Source: an uncultured Eubacteriales bacterium
GTDB lineage: Bacteria > Bacillota > Clostridia > Christensenellales > DTU072
DNA: 5,890 bases
Assembly (NCBI GenBank): GCA_902766325.1
Contig: CACXDF010000205.1
Location: 1-5,890, forward strand
Reading direction: 5' to 3'
Within the stretch, counting starts at the first letter, position 1. Every line of letters starts with the position of its first letter. The translations under genes and the position numbers were made by a program. Under the pieces are notes generated by a model. That model searched no databases and was not told the DNA's origin. It saw nothing but the letters and a program-made list of their open reading frames with translations. Shown piece after piece: positions 4,689-5,890 of the stretch.

Positions 4689-5810
4689 TTAATAAACCTT
4701 TTCCCCTTCGATAATGGTGGAGAGGACGTTCAGGTCGCTGTCGCAGACGACGAAGTCGGCCCTTTTGCCGATGCCGATCGAACCGCATATATCGTCGATT
4801 TTAAGGTTCTTTGCCGGAACGATGGTCGCCGCGTCGACGGCTTTTTCCAGTGTGATGCCACAAAAATCACGGAAGTTTTTGACGGCTTCGTTCATTTTCA
4901 ACACCGATCCTGCGATCGTGCCATCGGTAAGGCGCGCGAGGTTATCTTTCACGATGATCTTGTTTTTGCCTAAAAAATATTCTCCGTCGGGCAGGTATTT
5001 TGCTTCGGTGGCGTCGGTGATCAGACAAACGCGCTTTTTTGCCGCGTTATACAGCACACGGACGGCTTCTTTTTCTACGTGTTTTCCGTCGCAGATGAGC
5101 TCGCAGACCATTTTTTTTGCCAGCATCGCGCCGCCGACCGCGCCGCAATTGCGGTGGCTGAGACCTGTCATAGCGTTATAGACGTGCGTAAGCGAGGTCG
5201 CGCCCTCTTTCTCCGCCGACAAGACCTGTTCGGCCGTGGCCGTCGTGTGCCCTACGCTGGCGACGACTTTTTTTCTTACGAGGGAGGCGGTCATACCGGG
5301 ATTCTTTTCCGGGGCGTATGTTACTTGCATTATTTTGCCGCAGGCGGCAGAGTTCATCTCGTCAAAAGTTTCTTCAGAAAAGGATATAATATCTTCTTTG
5401 GGTTGGGCGCCTGCTTTTTCGGCGGCGATAAAGGGCCCTTCCAGATGAATACCGATGGGCTTTGCGCCGGCAAAAGCGTCTTCTTCCATCTGCCGACCCA
5501 TACGGGAAAGCGCAGTCAGTATATCGGTTTTCGGCGCCGTCATGGTGGTGGGTAAAAAACGTGTGACGCCCTCTTTGATCAGGTTTTCGGACATGATCTT
5601 CAACGCGTCTTCATTCCGCATACAATCGACCCCGGCCGCGCCGTGGACGTGTTTATCGATAAAACCGGGCAGGATCAATAATCCTTCGGGAATGGCGTTT
5701 TCGCCGGTATAAGCGCCGAGCGCTGCGATCATACCGTTTTCGATACGCGCGGTACACTTAACGATACCGTGCCCCCATACGTACATATTACCACTTATAC
5801 ATTTGTTCAT
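4689..5810 (-). CDS. nagA: N-acetylglucosamine-6-phosphate deacetylase
   Basis: A 373-residue amidohydrolase that removes acetate from GlcNAc-6-phosphate, giving glucosamine-6-phosphate for glycolysis or wall-precursor recycling, in the cytoplasm. The family signatures are all present: PGFIDKHVHG (His54, His56), HLEGPF (Glu124), VGHTTATA (His188), THVYNAM (His209), DGKHV (His244, phosphate contact) and LITDA (catalytic Asp276). The H-x-H pair, replaced by Q-x-N in the E. coli enzyme, indicates the two-metal type as in B. subtilis. Length matches the family. An upstream in-frame ATG at 5834 would place the -10 box TATAAT inside the gene. ATG 5810 fits the family N-terminus and is preferred. 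Neither has a Shine-Dalgarno; 5810 coincides with the predicted transcription start. No nagB or sugar transporter is in view. The tRNA-Arg gene follows with no terminator between. Confidence 0.93.
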   Translation of the reverse strand: MNKCISGNMYVWGHGIVKCTARIENGMIAALGAYTGENAIPEGLLILPGFIDKHVHGAAGVDCMRNEDALKIMSENLIKEGVTRFLPTTMTAPKTDILTALSRMGRQMEEDAFAGAKPIGIHLEGPFIAAEKAGAQPKEDIISFSEETFDEMNSAACGKIMQVTYAPEKNPGMTASLVRKKVVASVGHTTATAEQVLSAEKEGATSLTHVYNAMTGLSHRNCGAVGGAMLAKKMVCELICDGKHVEKEAVRVLYNAAKKRVCLITDATEAKYLPDGEYFLGKNKIIVKDNLARLTDGTIAGSVLKMNEAVKNFRDFCGITLEKAVDAATIVPAKNLKIDDICGSIGIGKRADFVVCDSDLNVLSTIIEGEKVY

Positions 5811-5816
5811 ATTCAC

Positions 5817-5825
5817 ATTATAGCA
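5817..5825 (-). promoter_or_regulatory. Extended -10 promoter of nagA
   Basis: TGCTATAAT on the minus strand is a consensus extended -10. The hexamer at the -35 position (TTTTAT) is poor, which the TG extension can offset. Six bases separate the -10 from ATG 5810, so +1 falls on the A of that ATG. A separate TTGACA at 5876-5871 has no good -10 partner. Nothing else was recognised in 5826-5890; the T-run at the extreme right end (minus strand) could be the tail of a terminator beyond the window. Confidence 0.7.
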
Positions 5826-5890
5826 TATATTCATACGTAATAAAAGTCTTTATTCGTAAATCGTCGCATATGTCAATCCGCACAAAAAAA

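Noticed and set aside
5811..5834. Eight-residue N-terminal extension of NagA starting at 5834
   Set aside because: It would include the extended -10 box as coding sequence and has no Shine-Dalgarno. NagA homologues begin near the KCISGNMYV strand, which fits the 5810 start.
5848..5876. TTGACA at 5876-5871 as the main nagA promoter
   Set aside because: The -35 is consensus but the best partner at 16-18 bases (TAAAGA) is a poor -10. The downstream TGCTATAAT is far stronger.

Overview
The window looks like a chromosomal stretch from a Gram-positive anaerobe of the Bacillota, probably an uncultured gut-type Clostridia. This is an inference from three things: the gene families (PadR-DUF1700-DUF4097 module, flavodoxin lipoprotein with a cyclophilin-like domain, B. 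subtilis-type NagA), the AGGAG-type ribosome binding sites, and the AT-rich sigma-A promoters between GC-balanced genes. No phage, transposon, CRISPR or integrase sequence was seen. Seven of the eight protein genes and the tRNA are on the minus strand; only the merR gene is on the plus strand.

Region 1 (1-1144, minus): an autoregulated envelope-type module. It has a near-perfect sigma-A promoter (TTGACA-17-TATAAT) overlaid by a PadR-style dyad. The genes are padR, a DUF1700/HAAS membrane protein with a 4-bp ATGA overlap, and then a DUF4097-type protein that runs off the left edge. Spacing is overlapping or 2 bp, so this is one operon.

Region 2 (1224-4448): a redox/detoxification operon and its divergent regulator. 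The promoter has the 19-bp spacer typical of MerR-activated promoters and a dyad resembling the operator recalled for Bacillus AdhR. It drives an alpha/beta hydrolase with Cys at the nucleophile elbow, then a secreted lipoprotein fusing flavodoxin to a cyclophilin-like domain, then a cytoplasmic flavoprotein with a CX2CX2CX5C cluster motif. The operon closes with a hairpin at 1224-1265. The divergent MerR regulator has a Cys at residue 52 in the context where AdhR/NmlR regulators carry their electrophile-sensing Cys. My reading, an inference, is that an aldehyde, quinone or similar electrophile is sensed by MerR, which switches on a hydrolase and two flavin proteins, one outside and one inside the membrane.

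Region 3 (4503-5890, minus): nagA (N-acetylglucosamine-6-phosphate deacetylase), then tRNA-Arg(CCG) with its own promoter and a strong hairpin terminator touching the CCA end. The nagA start is notable: an extended -10 (TGCTATAAT) is placed so that the predicted transcription start is the A of the best ATG, and no Shine-Dalgarno is visible, suggesting a leaderless mRNA.

The most interesting points are the MerR/flavodoxin-lipoprotein operon as a possible electrophile-response system with an extracytoplasmic flavin arm, the internal ribosome binding site exactly at the domain boundary of the fused lipoprotein, and the probable leaderless nagA.
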